A DNA stretch of 64,000 nt from Acinetobacter ursingii DSM 16037 = CIP 107286 (GCF_000368825.1 NZ_KB849717.1:914792-978791), one strand, 5' to 3'; positions 49,101 to 57,941 are shown, numbered from the stretch's first letter. Notes: generated by a model not told the origin, from the letters alone. Translations and numbers: made by a program.

Positions 49101-49708
49101 CCGGTGAGCAACGTGATCAATATAAAGTTAAATTAGAGTTACATCAGCAGAATCTAGCCAAGCAGCAACAATATGCCGATCAGATTCAACTGATCCAACA
49201 TCAAGAACATCGCTGGAATAAAATTTCGAGCTTAATGGGTGATAGAGACGGTAAAAAGTTTCGTGATTTGGCACAGCAGTACAATCTGGATATTTTACTG
49301 GAATATGCCAATCAACAACTCGCCATGCTATCACAGCGCTATACCTTAAAACGTTTGCAGAACTCACTCAGCCTTGCCATTATCGATCATGATATGGATG
49401 GTGAAATCCGTTCTGTCGCGTCGCTTTCTGGCGGTGAATCATTTCTGACTGCACTTGCAATTTCACTTGCCATTGCCAATATGGCTTCTGGTTCAATGAA
49501 AATCGAATCTTTATTTATTGATGAAGGCTTTGGCACACTGGATGCATCTTCTTTGCATATGGTCATGAATGCGCTTGATCAATTACAAAGTCAGGGGCGT
49601 AAAGTGGTTTTAATCTCGCATATTCAAGAAATGCATGAACGCATTCCTGTACAAATACAGGTTCAGCCAATCGGTTCTGGTTCGAGTCGAATTGAAGTGG
49701 TGGGATGA
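46112..49708 (+). CDS. sbcC: Exonuclease SbcCD subunit C (Rad50-like ATPase)
   Basis: An SMC-like ATPase of 1198 residues. Walker A (IVGKTGAGKSTILDAMCLALF) is at about 36-48, followed by a very long antiparallel coiled coil interrupted by a zinc hook (SGEACVVCGSIDHP, CxxC near residue 592). The C-terminal half site has the signature SLSGGESFLTALAISLA, Walker B ESLFIDEGFGTLD and the D-loop. The start is GTG 46112. The coiled coil is unusually rich in glutamine. It is cotranscribed with sbcD. Confidence 0.97.
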   Translation: MKILSIRLKNLASLAGEHFIDFESDPLASAGLIAIVGKTGAGKSTILDAMCLALFNKIPRLKDSDGKLLDVDGSELLTNSPLTVLRRGTAHGFAELCFVAQDQKHYLARWEIKRARENANGKLQSVQRALICLTDGVVIADKTSAVATHIQQITQLSFEQFTRAVLLAQSEVTAFLKARDNERGELLEYLTNSSIFAKIGQLAFEKTKEITQQRKQLENVLGHIELLSDEEWAELRTQFDSAKQQQQKLETEKAKLEQLQQWFERRQKLEHDVTLKQQHYDQHIKVNQDLEADRQRLKQLSIFSEIRPHVFQQQQLLKHQQQLEPQISKQQQHFSNLTVQYEQEQARYHQAEKTLQQFQSFEQKHQAELNQVRKYVLERDSIAEKYKEIQSRLKQLEHTQQPLFSKQQQFEQQQQQLNDRLHQTTLQLDQSKQFIPLDQGLKAHIQQLSQFIQHYQKIEHSIGDIAAARQQLQLDEKTVKDLIERFGDAQQIEDQLQQQELLKDQQLERLNQLESVQHKLQLFIQLKQELVQLQAELENTSQTQKKLETQTEATQQRYQHAKTEREQLQQVLQQQRLLHTENIEHLRTQLKSGEACVVCGSIDHPYRDDESLVSKALYELHQQQEQQASQKEQQHFNEWQTTQQRLNQIQARFKELNNSCVRNQEKFNEQQHVLIQENQQLDISLNLTEAPSELTAQLQLVIEKNLVNKQKIEQDLQQLKQAQKQQQTLQQRIQNTQYQLQTIQQLQQQVQHIVQCLTDQEQQHWLKHSLTLAEKILHRLQERVQQLKTSEELQQQSDQLQQQLKQLIAEIGYNNKQLAELKQQLEHVRQQGLQNSENATHLVEQMTGKTGVKANEWLTQHEQQRHDLQKNYQQLKQGFEQLRVTFDQQKSELDRLNAHLEQNQKDLTQCQSQIEQWLNLHTAFKQQQFVELLAISTSEEQQLRIVLQQAERQLNEAHSALKTIQEQLAEHLQSQPEIALEQLKTQLQDTLSQLQSTGEQRDQYKVKLELHQQNLAKQQQYADQIQLIQHQEHRWNKISSLMGDRDGKKFRDLAQQYNLDILLEYANQQLAMLSQRYTLKRLQNSLSLAIIDHDMDGEIRSVASLSGGESFLTALAISLAIANMASGSMKIESLFIDEGFGTLDASSLHMVMNALDQLQSQGRKVVLISHIQEMHERIPVQIQVQPIGSGSSRIEVVG

Positions 49709-49891
49709 TCTTTCCATTGGCTAAGCATCGTCCAAACTTTACATATCCCCTACTATTTGCTTGTGAATCATTCATTGTGAAAGAGAAAGAATTTGGTAAC
49801 TTAAAAATGATTCTGATTAAAAACAAAAATGATCAAAGCAAGAAAATATTTGTTTTTAGGCGGAGATAAAAAATTTAATTTGGGCTAAAAA

Positions 49892-50677
49892 ATGCATACA
49901 TTATCAATAAACTGTCAGCTTCATTATCGCGTCATAAATGCAACCCAATTTATTTTTCAATTGCAGATCGCAGAACATCCCTGGCAGACGATCGTCGATG
50001 AATCATTTCAGCTAAAGCCCGACCTGACTTTTGAACAATATCATCGTGATAATGGTTTAAATCGACTTATTCGTGTGTACGCGCCACAAGGCGATTTAAT
50101 GGTTCAATATAATGCAGAAGTTCAAACTTATATTCCTGAACGTGACACGACTTTAAAAGAATGTGAAATTCAAGATTTACCTTCGGATACATTATTTTAT
50201 CTTGCGCCAAGCCGTTTTTGTGAGTCCGATTTGATCGGTATAATGGTGAACCATACTTTTGCTGATTTGCCAAAAGGCTATACACGTGTACAAGCAATTT
50301 GTGACTGGATTTATAATAATATTCTATACCAAGCAGGTTCATCAGACAGCACGACCACAGCCCGTGATATTTTAGTTAATCGTGCTGGGGTATGTCGTGA
50401 TTTTGCTCATCTAGGCATTGCGATTTGCCGTGCGCTGAATATTCCTGCACGATTTGTATTTGGTTATATGCCTTTTTATGAAGCTCAACCTGATTTCCAT
50501 GCAATTTTTGAGGTTTATCTTGAAAATCAGTGGGTGCTTTTTGATGCCACACGTATGGGGCCGATTGATCAGTTTGTTCGCATAGGTACTGGGCTCGATG
50601 CCAAAGATGTTCCATTTGCAACGGTTTATGGAGAAATTGAACTCATTTCTATGAGTCCCTTGATTGAGCGTGTTTAA
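49892..50677 (+). CDS. Transglutaminase-like domain protein
   Basis: The protein has 261 residues. An N-terminal beta-rich domain (TGase N-terminal-like, about 1-130) precedes a cysteine-protease fold with the full catalytic triad: Cys in NRAGVCRDFAHLGIAICRAL, His in PDFHAIFEVYL and Asp in WVLFDATRMGP. Bacterial members of this group act as peptidases or amide hydrolases; the substrate here is unknown. No signal peptide is visible, so it is cytoplasmic. It stands alone after sbcC. Confidence 0.88.
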   Translation: MHTLSINCQLHYRVINATQFIFQLQIAEHPWQTIVDESFQLKPDLTFEQYHRDNGLNRLIRVYAPQGDLMVQYNAEVQTYIPERDTTLKECEIQDLPSDTLFYLAPSRFCESDLIGIMVNHTFADLPKGYTRVQAICDWIYNNILYQAGSSDSTTTARDILVNRAGVCRDFAHLGIAICRALNIPARFVFGYMPFYEAQPDFHAIFEVYLENQWVLFDATRMGPIDQFVRIGTGLDAKDVPFATVYGEIELISMSPLIERV

Positions 50678-50757
50678 ACCATCAATGAGGCATTTTGACC
50701 ATAAAAATGGCTTTTTTATCAGAACTTTTCATCATTCCACCATTTAGAGAAACCTCT

Positions 50758-51449
50758 ATGATTCAGGCCATTTTCTTTGATCTTGATCAAACTTTATTGG
50801 ATCGTACTACTTCTCTCGATCATTTTTTAAATTGGCAGATTAATTTTTTCAATTGATCCCCCAGAGAGAAAAGGCAAGATTTATTCAGAGATTTGTTGAG
50901 CTTGATCAAAATGGTGCCGTCTGGAAAGATACCGTTTATAAAAAGTTAATTGATGAGTTTAAGATTGAATCTATTGAATATCACGATCTACTAAAAAGTT
51001 ATATTTCTGACTTTAATAAATTTTCGACTGGATTTCCTCATATCGAAAATACGATTAGAAACCTAAAACAACAAGGATATCTTATTGGCTTAATTTCAAA
51101 TGGACGTAGTCCATTTCAAGAGCATAATTTTTATGCATTAGGTCTAAGCGAATATTTCTCAAATATTTTAGTATCGGAAGCGGTGGGGCTACGTAAACCA
51201 GATCCTGAAATTTTTAATTTAGCTTGTAAACAATTAGACGTATTTCCAGAACAATGCGTTTTTATTGGCGATAATGAATTAGCAGACATTCAAGGAGCGA
51301 AAAATGTAGGGATGAAAACCATCTATTTTCATCCAGACCCTCAGATTAATTCAAAAATTTCCGATGCAAATCTCCATGACTATCAAGATATGGTCATGGT
51401 TTTAAATCAGCTCAGCATCAACACCACACCTGAAAACACCAGACAATAA
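50758..51449 (+). pseudogene. HAD-family hydrolase (YjjG-like), frameshifted
   Basis: The N-terminal frame (ATG 50758, stop 50854-50856) carries the catalytic motif IFFDLDQTLLDR. The rest, in another frame from 50853 on, carries QGYLIGLISNGR (motif II), GLRKPDPEIF (motif III Lys) and CVFIGDNELADIQGAKN (motif IV). One missing base in the stretch ATTAATTTTTTCAATTGATC would join them; adding a T to the T6 run restores INFFQLIPQREK. The gene is otherwise complete. Cause may be a real loss, phase variation at the T run, or a sequencing error. The end overlaps uppP (opposite strand) by 43 bases. Confidence 0.85.
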
Positions 51450-52252
51450 ATCCCAAACAAATACCAGCGACCATGCTCTAGCCATGCAGAGAGCCATTTA
51501 AGCGCCAGTAACCCTGTTAGAAAGCTAAAGACCATGCCAAACAAGCTTGGCAATAACAAACTCCCTATTGCCAAATGAGAGGCTCCCACACTTGCCTGTT
51601 GCGCATGAACCAAACGCAATAATTCTTTTGCGATCACAGCAGGCGTTAATACCACAGCCAAGGCAAAACTAAACTCTTCGGCTTTTTGACGAGATATACC
51701 TAAAAATAACGCTGTGGAAATCGTTGCACCTGAGCGAGAAAAACCTCGAAACGGTAAACATAAAGCTTGAACTGCCCCAATCACAATAGCACTGGATAAA
51801 CCGATATCACCTTGTTGTCCACGATCAAAACGTGAAGATAGAATAATTAAAACCCCTGCCGCAGCTAAAGCTGCTGCCATCAATTTGGAGTTACTAAATA
51901 AATGTTCAATCTCAAAGTTACTGGCTCCGCCAAAAAATACATGTTTAATTAAAGCTTGCAATAACAGCCCTAACACACCTGTAATTGCGGTTGCGATTAA
52001 AACATAGAAGAAACGCTGTTTGAAATCATCCCAGTTTGAGAAATAAGTTCTTTTCCATGACCGCCAAAAATACACGATTACGGCAAACATTGTTCCTGTA
52101 TGTAGCATCACCAATAAAAAAGTCATCTGTGGTGCAGAAGGGTCAAAACCCATCATTTTTTCTGCCAAAATCACATGGGCAGAACTGGAAACAGGCAAAA
52201 GTTCAGCTAAGCCCTGAATCACTGCCAAAATAAATACATGGAAAAGGTTCAT
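51407..52252 (-). CDS. uppP: Undecaprenyl-diphosphatase UppP/BacA
   Basis: An inner-membrane enzyme of 281 residues that recycles undecaprenyl diphosphate to the monophosphate carrier used for peptidoglycan and surface glycans, and so gives basal bacitracin resistance. The two catalytic regions are AVIQGLAELLPVSSSAHV (glutamate-rich motif 1, residues 12-29) and FRGFSRSGATIST (motif 2). About eight transmembrane helices are predicted. It is not clustered with related genes. Confidence 0.95.
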   Translation of the reverse strand: MNLFHVFILAVIQGLAELLPVSSSAHVILAEKMMGFDPSAPQMTFLLVMLHTGTMFAVIVYFWRSWKRTYFSNWDDFKQRFFYVLIATAITGVLGLLLQALIKHVFFGGASNFEIEHLFSNSKLMAAALAAAGVLIILSSRFDRGQQGDIGLSSAIVIGAVQALCLPFRGFSRSGATISTALFLGISRQKAEEFSFALAVVLTPAVIAKELLRLVHAQQASVGASHLAIGSLLLPSLFGMVFSFLTGLLALKWLSAWLEHGRWYLFGIYCLVFSGVVLMLS

Positions 52253-52402
52253 TTATATTCTCGTAAAAGCCCGTGATGCTTATATACGTTCGAGCCATTA
52301 AAACTAGATTAAAAAGCTCAATCGAATTAAACAAACACCACGCTCATCATCCGAATAAATGAATTTATTCCTTTAAAAGTTGTCTTACTTCATTTTTAAA
52401 TT

Positions 52403-53089
52403 TTATTTTGAATAATCCCGTGCGCCAAAAAGAGCCGTACCAATACGAACGATGGTCGCTCCTGCCGCAATTGCAGCATCCAGATCACCAGACATTCCCA
52501 TACTTAAAGTATCCCAATCCTGCGGTTGAGCATGCTGTAGTCTTACTTGATCAAATAATTCTTTGGCATCGATGAAAGCCTGAGAATGATCTGGCGCAGG
52601 AATCACCATAATTCCGCGTAGACGAATATGGGGCAATTGACTAATTTGTGCGACCAGTTCAGCCACTTCATCTGGCTGGCAACCATCTTTTGAGTCTTGT
52701 GCATCAATATTGACTTGAATGCATAAATTTAACGGCGACTGCGTATCTAAACGCTGGCTGGATAAACGCTCAGCAATAATTAAACGGTCTACGCCATGTA
52801 CCCAATCAAACTTTTCCGCCAGTTGCTTAGTTTTATTACGCTGCACATGTCCAATAAAATGCCATTCAATATCGAGATCTTTTAATTCTTCAATTTTATC
52901 CAGCGCTTCCTGTAAATAATTTTCTCCGAAACACTGCTGACCTAACTGATACATTTCACGTAAAGCCTGACTTGGATGAGTTTTAGATACCGCCAATAAA
53001 CGTACCGTAGCAGGGTCACGCCGAACACAATCACAGGCATTTTTGATTTGATTCAGGACCTGATTTCGTGCTTGTTGAAACTGATTCAT
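52403..53089 (-). CDS. yggS: YggS/PROSC-type pyridoxal-phosphate homeostasis protein
   Basis: A single-domain fold-type III (alanine-racemase-like barrel) PLP-binding protein of about 228 residues that keeps B6 and amino-acid pools in balance. The PLP lysine is in LLAVSKTHPSQALR. CFGENYLQEALDKIE, WHFIGHVQRNK and the phosphate-binding SMGMSGDLDAAI with IVRIGTALFGAR complete the fold. I use the ATG at 53089 (MNQFQQARN); an ATG at 53104 is also possible. It is divergent from pilT, a classical neighbourhood. Confidence 0.94.
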   Translation of the reverse strand: MNQFQQARNQVLNQIKNACDCVRRDPATVRLLAVSKTHPSQALREMYQLGQQCFGENYLQEALDKIEELKDLDIEWHFIGHVQRNKTKQLAEKFDWVHGVDRLIIAERLSSQRLDTQSPLNLCIQVNIDAQDSKDGCQPDEVAELVAQISQLPHIRLRGIMVIPAPDHSQAFIDAKELFDQVRLQHAQPQDWDTLSMGMSGDLDAAIAAGATIVRIGTALFGARDYSK

Positions 53090-53212
53090 TGACAGGGTTC
53101 TCATTTCAGTTATTTTTTTTGCTTAACCTTACTTTGAAGTGTTGGTAAGCGATTCGGAAACGCTTATTATTCTACAAAATAACGATACTTACTCATTATA
53201 TTAGGGGAAATC

Positions 53213-54250
53213 ATGGATATCACAGAATTACTCGCCTTTTCGGTTAAAAACGGTGCATCAGATTTACATCTTTCCGCAGGAATGCCACCGATGATTCGTG
53301 TCGATGGTGAGGTTCGTCGTATTAATTTACCAGCACTGGAACACAAAGAAGTTCACCGTCTTGTTTATGACATTATGAATGATAAACAACGTCGTGACTT
53401 TGAAGAACAACTTGAAACTGACTTTTCCTTTGAAGTTCCAAACATTGCGCGTTTTCGTGTCAATGCCTTTAACCAAAATCGTGGTGCAGGTGCTGTGTTC
53501 CGTACCATTCCGTCTAAAGTTCTCACCATGGATGATTTGGGTTTAGGACAAATCTTTAAGGATATTTGTGATTATCCACGTGGTATTGTTCTAGTAACAG
53601 GCCCAACGGGTTCGGGTAAATCAACCACGCTTGCCGCTATGCTAGATTATATCAATGACAATCGTTATGACCATATTTTAACCGTTGAAGATCCGATCGA
53701 ATTTGTACACCAATCCAAAAAGTGCTTGATTAACCAACGTGAAGTACATCGTGATACTCATGGCTTTAATGAAGCACTACGTTCAGCACTACGTGAAGAC
53801 CCTGATATTATTCTTGTCGGTGAGATGCGCGACCTTGAAACCATTCGTTTGGCTTTGACCGCCGCAGAAACGGGTCACTTGGTATTTGGTACATTGCATA
53901 CTACATCTGCTGCAAAAACCATTGACCGTGTAATTGACGTATTCCCTGCTGAAGAAAAAGATATGGTTCGTGCCATGCTATCTGAATCTTTACAAGCCGT
54001 TATTTCTCAAACATTATTGAAGAAAAATGGCGGTGGCCGTGTCGCAGCGCATGAGATCATGATCGGGATACCTGCGATCCGTAACTTAATCCGTGAAAAT
54101 AAAGTCGCGCAAATGTACTCTGCTATTCAGACAGGTGCTAACTATGGCATGACCACGCTAGATCAAAGCCTCAAAACATTGGTTTCAAAAGGCGTGATCA
54201 GTCCACAAACTGCGCGAACAGCTGCCAAATCGCCAGAATCCTTCCTATAA
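53213..54250 (+). CDS. pilT: Type IV pilus retraction ATPase PilT
   Basis: A hexameric secretion-ATPase-family motor of 345 residues that pulls back type IV pili, which powers twitching and DNA uptake. The N-terminal PAS-like domain is followed by Walker A (VTGPTGSGKSTTLAAML, about 133-140), the Asp box around VEDPIEF, Walker B (DPDIILVGEMRDLETIRLAL) and the His box (TGHLVFGTLHTTSA). The C-terminal AIRNLIRENK is the PilT mark. GGGGAA precedes the ATG. Confidence 0.98.
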   Translation: MDITELLAFSVKNGASDLHLSAGMPPMIRVDGEVRRINLPALEHKEVHRLVYDIMNDKQRRDFEEQLETDFSFEVPNIARFRVNAFNQNRGAGAVFRTIPSKVLTMDDLGLGQIFKDICDYPRGIVLVTGPTGSGKSTTLAAMLDYINDNRYDHILTVEDPIEFVHQSKKCLINQREVHRDTHGFNEALRSALREDPDIILVGEMRDLETIRLALTAAETGHLVFGTLHTTSAAKTIDRVIDVFPAEEKDMVRAMLSESLQAVISQTLLKKNGGGRVAAHEIMIGIPAIRNLIRENKVAQMYSAIQTGANYGMTTLDQSLKTLVSKGVISPQTARTAAKSPESFL

Positions 54251-54276
54251 ACCATAAAAATAAAGGATGATAAGAC

Positions 54277-55395
54277 ATGGATTTTAATGATCTTCTCAAT
54301 CTGATGATTGAACAACAAGCATCAGACCTGTTTGTCACCGCAGGTGTGGAACCTTCGATGAAAATTAATGGTCAGATTGTCCCAGTGTCTAAGACTAAGC
54401 TGAATGCTGAGGTCGTTGGACAACTGATTCAGTCCATTATGTCTGATAAGCAACGCAAGGAATTTGACGAGAGCAGAGAGTGTAACTTTGCGATTGTAAA
54501 TCGGGAAAAAACCGCACGTTTTCGTGTCAGTGCATTTCAGCAGCGTGATATGCCAGGCATGGTATTACGTCGTATCGAAACGATTATTCCTACAATGGAT
54601 GAATTACGCTTACCGCCCATTCTTAAAGATCTGGCCATGACCAAACGTGGCATTATTATCTTTGTTGGGGCAACAGGTACGGGTAAATCCACTTCATTGG
54701 CATCCATGATTGGTTATCGAAATCAGAACTCCAAAGGTCATATCATCACGGTTGAAGATCCAATCGAGTTCATTCATGAACACGCTGGTTGTATTGTGAC
54801 TCAACGTGAAGTCGGTATTGATACAGACTCTTTCGATGTAGCTCTGAAAAACACACTACGACAAGCCCCTGATGTGATTTTGATTGGTGAGATTCGTTCA
54901 CGTGAAGTCATGGACTATGCCATTGCCTTTGCTGAAACGGGACATTTGGTCTTAGCGACATTACACGCCAACAACGCCAATCAAGCATTGGATCGTATTA
55001 TTCATTTCTTTGAAAGTGATCGCCATAATCAGCTCTATATGGATCTCTCGCTCAATCTAAAAGCGATGGTGGCACAGCAATTGATCCCAACACCAGATGG
55101 CAATTCACGTCGTGCTGCGATTGAAATTCTGATCAATACACCATTACTTGCTGACTATATTCGTAAAGGTGAAATTCATGAAATCAAAGATTTAATGAAA
55201 CGTTCACGTGAACTCGGCATGCAAACCTTTGATCAGGCTTTATTTGATTTATATAAAGCAGGTCAAATTACCTATAAAGATGCCTTGAAACATGCCGACT
55301 CGCCAAACGATCTACGCCTCAGTATCAAACTTTCAGAGGAAGGTGCAGAACAACTGCTGAACGCCAGCCGTAATATTACGTTCGATGGTCAGTAA
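54277..55395 (+). CDS. pilU: Type IV pilus retraction accessory ATPase PilU
   Basis: A PilT paralog of 372 residues that aids retraction, especially under load. Walker A is FVGATGTGKSTSLASMIG; VEDPIEFIHEHAGCIVTQREVG, DVILIGEIRSREVMDYA and TGHLVLATLHANNAN follow. The longer C-terminus with SPNDLRLSIKLSEEGAEQL is typical of PilU. The gap to pilT is 26 bases, so they form one operon that ends at the terminator 55419-55446. Confidence 0.97.
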   Translation: MDFNDLLNLMIEQQASDLFVTAGVEPSMKINGQIVPVSKTKLNAEVVGQLIQSIMSDKQRKEFDESRECNFAIVNREKTARFRVSAFQQRDMPGMVLRRIETIIPTMDELRLPPILKDLAMTKRGIIIFVGATGTGKSTSLASMIGYRNQNSKGHIITVEDPIEFIHEHAGCIVTQREVGIDTDSFDVALKNTLRQAPDVILIGEIRSREVMDYAIAFAETGHLVLATLHANNANQALDRIIHFFESDRHNQLYMDLSLNLKAMVAQQLIPTPDGNSRRAAIEILINTPLLADYIRKGEIHEIKDLMKRSRELGMQTFDQALFDLYKAGQITYKDALKHADSPNDLRLSIKLSEEGAEQLLNASRNITFDGQ

Positions 55396-55418
55396 AGCGA
55401 TTGAGCTCACGCTGAAAT

Positions 55419-55446
55419 AAAAAAGGAAGCGCAAGCTTCCTTTTTT
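55419..55446. terminator. Bidirectional terminator between pilU and fur
   Basis: Perfect 12-bp stem AAAAAAGGAAGC (55419-55430) / GCTTCCTTTTTT (55435-55446) with a GCAA loop, placed between convergent genes. Confidence 0.95.
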
Positions 55447-55468
55447 AATTTGTTGTATTTATGTGATT

Positions 55469-55909
55469 TTATTGCTTTTTACGATAAGCTTCCTGACATT
55501 CAGGTGCATCACAATAACCATATAAATTTAAAGAATGGCCTGTTAAGGTAAAACCATGCTTTTCAGCAACGGTATGTTGCTCATGTTCAATGATTTCATT
55601 TGTAAATTCAACGACTTTACCGCAATTTAAACATACCAGATGATCATGGTGATCTTCTTGCATAATCTCAAAAACAGAATGATTGTTTTCAAAATGATGA
55701 CGCTGAATAATACCTGCGGCTTCAAATTGTGTTAATACACGGTAAACTGTAGCTAAACCGACATCTTCACCTTGCTCAAGCAAAGTCTTATAAATATCTT
55801 CTGCGCTCAAATGGTGCTGTTTTGAATTTTCTAATAATTCCAAAATCTTAATTCGTGGCAGGGTGACTTTGAGTCCAGCTTTACGTAAATCTTGATTGGA
55901 AATCGGCAT
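55469..55909 (-). CDS. fur: Ferric uptake regulator Fur
   Basis: A metal-dependent repressor of 146 residues. The N-terminal winged helix (LRKAGLKVTLPRIKILELLE, EDVGLATVYRVLTQFEAAGI) precedes the dimerisation and metal domain with HHFENNHSVFE, HHDHLVCLNCGKVVEF (CxxC) and a C-terminal CDAPECQEAY pair. It represses iron-uptake genes when Fe(II) is plentiful and is the probable ligand of the box at 20495-20513. It is divergent from bamE, as in other gammaproteobacteria. An inverted repeat CTATCCC (55973-55979) / GGGATAG (56005-56011) lies in the shared promoter region. Confidence 0.97.
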   Translation of the reverse strand: MPISNQDLRKAGLKVTLPRIKILELLENSKQHHLSAEDIYKTLLEQGEDVGLATVYRVLTQFEAAGIIQRHHFENNHSVFEIMQEDHHDHLVCLNCGKVVEFTNEIIEHEQHTVAEKHGFTLTGHSLNLYGYCDAPECQEAYRKKQ

Positions 55910-56020
55910 AAAAAAAGGTCTCTCAACAAATTTAAAGTTGGAATAGGCAATCGTAGTTAGATGCAGTATGATCTATCCCTAAGTCAAATGCATCATAATT
56001 TATCGGGATAGTGTAGCAAA

Positions 56021-56419
56021 ATGCAAAAACTTATGTTGGCGTTATTCGTCACTTCACTGCTTGCTGGTTGTTCAACTTTAGGTGTCTACAAAGTTGACAT
56101 CCCTCAGGGAACTCCATTAACTAAAGCCCAAGCATCAAAAGTTCAAGTGGGTATGAATTTTCAACAAGTTCGCTTTTTGCTCGGTAGTCCAACCGTTACA
56201 GATCCTCTAAATCCACTACGCTGGGACTATATCTACAACTATATTCCAGGTACTTATGCTAAAAAAGCAAAAATTCCTGCTGCACATGGTCAGCATTTAA
56301 AAATTTACTTTGACGAATCAGGGATCGTCAAAAGTATCGAAGGCTTGGATACTATTCCAGAAACACAGCCTGGTTTACCAGCTTCTAAGGAAGCCATCCT
56401 AACAGCCCCACCACTATAA
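56021..56419 (+). CDS. bamE: Outer-membrane assembly lipoprotein BamE (SmpA/OmlA)
   Basis: A lipoprotein subunit of the BAM complex that inserts beta-barrel proteins. It has 132 residues with a signal peptide and lipobox LLAGC (Cys17). The BamE core is KVDIPQGTPLTKAQASKVQ, VGMNFQQVRFLLGSPTVTDP and RWDYIYNYIPG. The C-terminal ETQPGLPASKEA tail is extra and probably disordered. The fur/bamE/rnfH neighbourhood is conserved. Confidence 0.96.
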   Translation: MQKLMLALFVTSLLAGCSTLGVYKVDIPQGTPLTKAQASKVQVGMNFQQVRFLLGSPTVTDPLNPLRWDYIYNYIPGTYAKKAKIPAAHGQHLKIYFDESGIVKSIEGLDTIPETQPGLPASKEAILTAPPL

Positions 56420-56439
56420 TGATTTTTCAATAAAAAGAT

Positions 56440-56464
56440 ACCCCTCGCTTGAGGGGTTCTTTCT
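56440..56464 (+). terminator. Terminator of bamE
   Basis: Stem ACCCCTC (56440-56446), loop GCTT, GAGGGGT (56451-56457), then TCTTTCT. It touches the stop of the convergent rnfH gene. Confidence 0.85.
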
Positions 56465-56783
56465 ATGAGTCAGATTGTTTAAAACGATTACCACGCTGAA
56501 AACGTCCCACTGGATTTTTCTGAGCACGATTACGCCGAATATCTTGAGGATGAATCATCAGAGGTCGATAAATCTCCACACGGTCACCAGCTTTTAACGG
56601 CGTATCCAACGTAATTTTCACACCAAAAAGGCCCAACTTTAGAGGTTCTGCAATCTCAATTTGTTGCCTAATCTGACTGAGCTCAATCGCTTGAATTGCA
56701 GTCATCCCCTGAGTGAATGGGACAGCAATTAAAAACTGCTGATTGACCGCCGCATACGCCACCCAGATCTGAGCATGGCTCAT
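56463..56783 (-). CDS. rnfH: RnfH-family ubiquitin-like protein
   Basis: About 106 residues from the ATG at 56783, which overlaps the upstream transporter stop (ATGA). The beta-grasp fold is marked by IWVAYAAVNQQFLIAVPF, TAIQAIELS, KLGLFGVKITLDTPLKAGDRVEIYRPL and the closing basic tail. The role is unsettled; the gene is usually next to bamE and a RatA-type START-domain gene. RatA is missing here, replaced by an NSS-like transporter gene. Confidence 0.88.
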   Translation of the reverse strand: MSHAQIWVAYAAVNQQFLIAVPFTQGMTAIQAIELSQIRQQIEIAEPLKLGLFGVKITLDTPLKAGDRVEIYRPLMIHPQDIRRNRAQKNPVGRFQRGNRFKQSDS

Positions 56784-57868
56784 GAGAACAATGCCCCAAT
56801 GATCGCCAGCATTGCCAGAATAATCGATAAAGGTAGAACAATGCGGATTGCGATCCGCCATAGATTATAAAAAAGTTCATTACTAAAGTTCATCGATTTG
56901 CGCAAATGGCTAATTTTCATAATCCAACCTGCAAAGATTGAATAAATCAAACAAATCAATAATCCCCACAGCATAAGCAAGATATTAAACTCGAACTGCA
57001 TATTAGGGATCAGCCAGATCAATGTAGCGATCAGCAAGATCACCCATTGCATCAACACTGATAACTGACGCTGTTGTAGTTGCTCTATGGCCAGTTGAAA
57101 TAACAAAGCGGCGGCAATAACGCCTGCAATAGCCAGTGTTGTATCAGAAAAATTTTGTTGTGCTGAGTAAAAACCAAAGGCAATCACGGCAACAAACTGA
57201 GCGATCCAGATCGGAAAAGCAGTTTTACTCGCTTCTGCTGTATTTTGAATCTGAATCAAGCTATTTTGCCAGTACAGCCCCATGCCTAAACCTGTGGCCA
57301 CCAACGCCAAAACTGTGGCACTACCCCATTCTTTAAACTCAATGGGTGTCCAGTGCCAACTAGTGGTTGGCTGAGCCAAAAATAGTGAGCTGATCAATGA
57401 AATGACGACCCCTAAGACCATCAGAATCAGTAAAATCTGGCGTGGAATAAACGACAAAGCAAATGCAATAATCGCTAAACCAACAAATAGAATCTGCGAG
57501 CTAAAACCAAGTCCCACAGCCACAGATGCAGCCATTCCCAAATGGGCTAAAATTGCGCCTGCCAAAAAAGGAATAAATACAACGGCGAGCCATCCCACAA
57601 TTCGCCATTTTTGTGAAGCATCCGCATCACGGGTTAAACTGGATAATGCATTCAAGGCGGTTGTTTTTGAGCGCTTCGCCAGTGCAATTTCCAGATAGCA
57701 AAGAGGAAGTGCCAAAATTACCATAGTCCCTAACCAAAGCAACCAGAAATCCAGTTGACGGTCGATCTGAATCCCCACAGCCGATGCTAATGCTGCAATC
57801 ATAATAAAAGTAAAGCAAAACGCCATAAGTGGTGATAACCACCGCGCGAAAGCTGAATCCTGCATCAT
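56780..57868 (-). CDS. NSS-like (sodium-dependent) transporter, divergent
   Basis: An inner-membrane protein of 362 residues with about eleven hydrophobic helices. ALPLCYLEIALAKRSKT resembles the TM2 segment of neurotransmitter:sodium symporters, and the C-terminal LWRIAIRIVLPLSIILAML fits the last helices of that family. The protein is shorter than typical NSS members (about 450 or more), and its TM1 lacks the usual unwound GN/RFP motif, so function may have changed. It is coupled to rnfH by an ATGA overlap. Confidence 0.65.
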   Translation of the reverse strand: MMQDSAFARWLSPLMAFCFTFIMIAALASAVGIQIDRQLDFWLLWLGTMVILALPLCYLEIALAKRSKTTALNALSSLTRDADASQKWRIVGWLAVVFIPFLAGAILAHLGMAASVAVGLGFSSQILFVGLAIIAFALSFIPRQILLILMVLGVVISLISSLFLAQPTTSWHWTPIEFKEWGSATVLALVATGLGMGLYWQNSLIQIQNTAEASKTAFPIWIAQFVAVIAFGFYSAQQNFSDTTLAIAGVIAAALLFQLAIEQLQQRQLSVLMQWVILLIATLIWLIPNMQFEFNILLMLWGLLICLIYSIFAGWIMKISHLRKSMNFSNELFYNLWRIAIRIVLPLSIILAMLAIIGALFS

Positions 57869-57941
57869 TCATTCCTAATATGAAGTCTGGAGATATTTTG
57901 CCTTTGTCGAGTATGAAAATCAAAGTTTGCAAATAAAAAAT

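Noticed and set aside
46862..49200. CAA/CAG-rich tracts as a simple-sequence or CRISPR-like repeat
   Set aside because: They are codons for Gln in the SbcC coiled coil; spacing is irregular and the frame is open.
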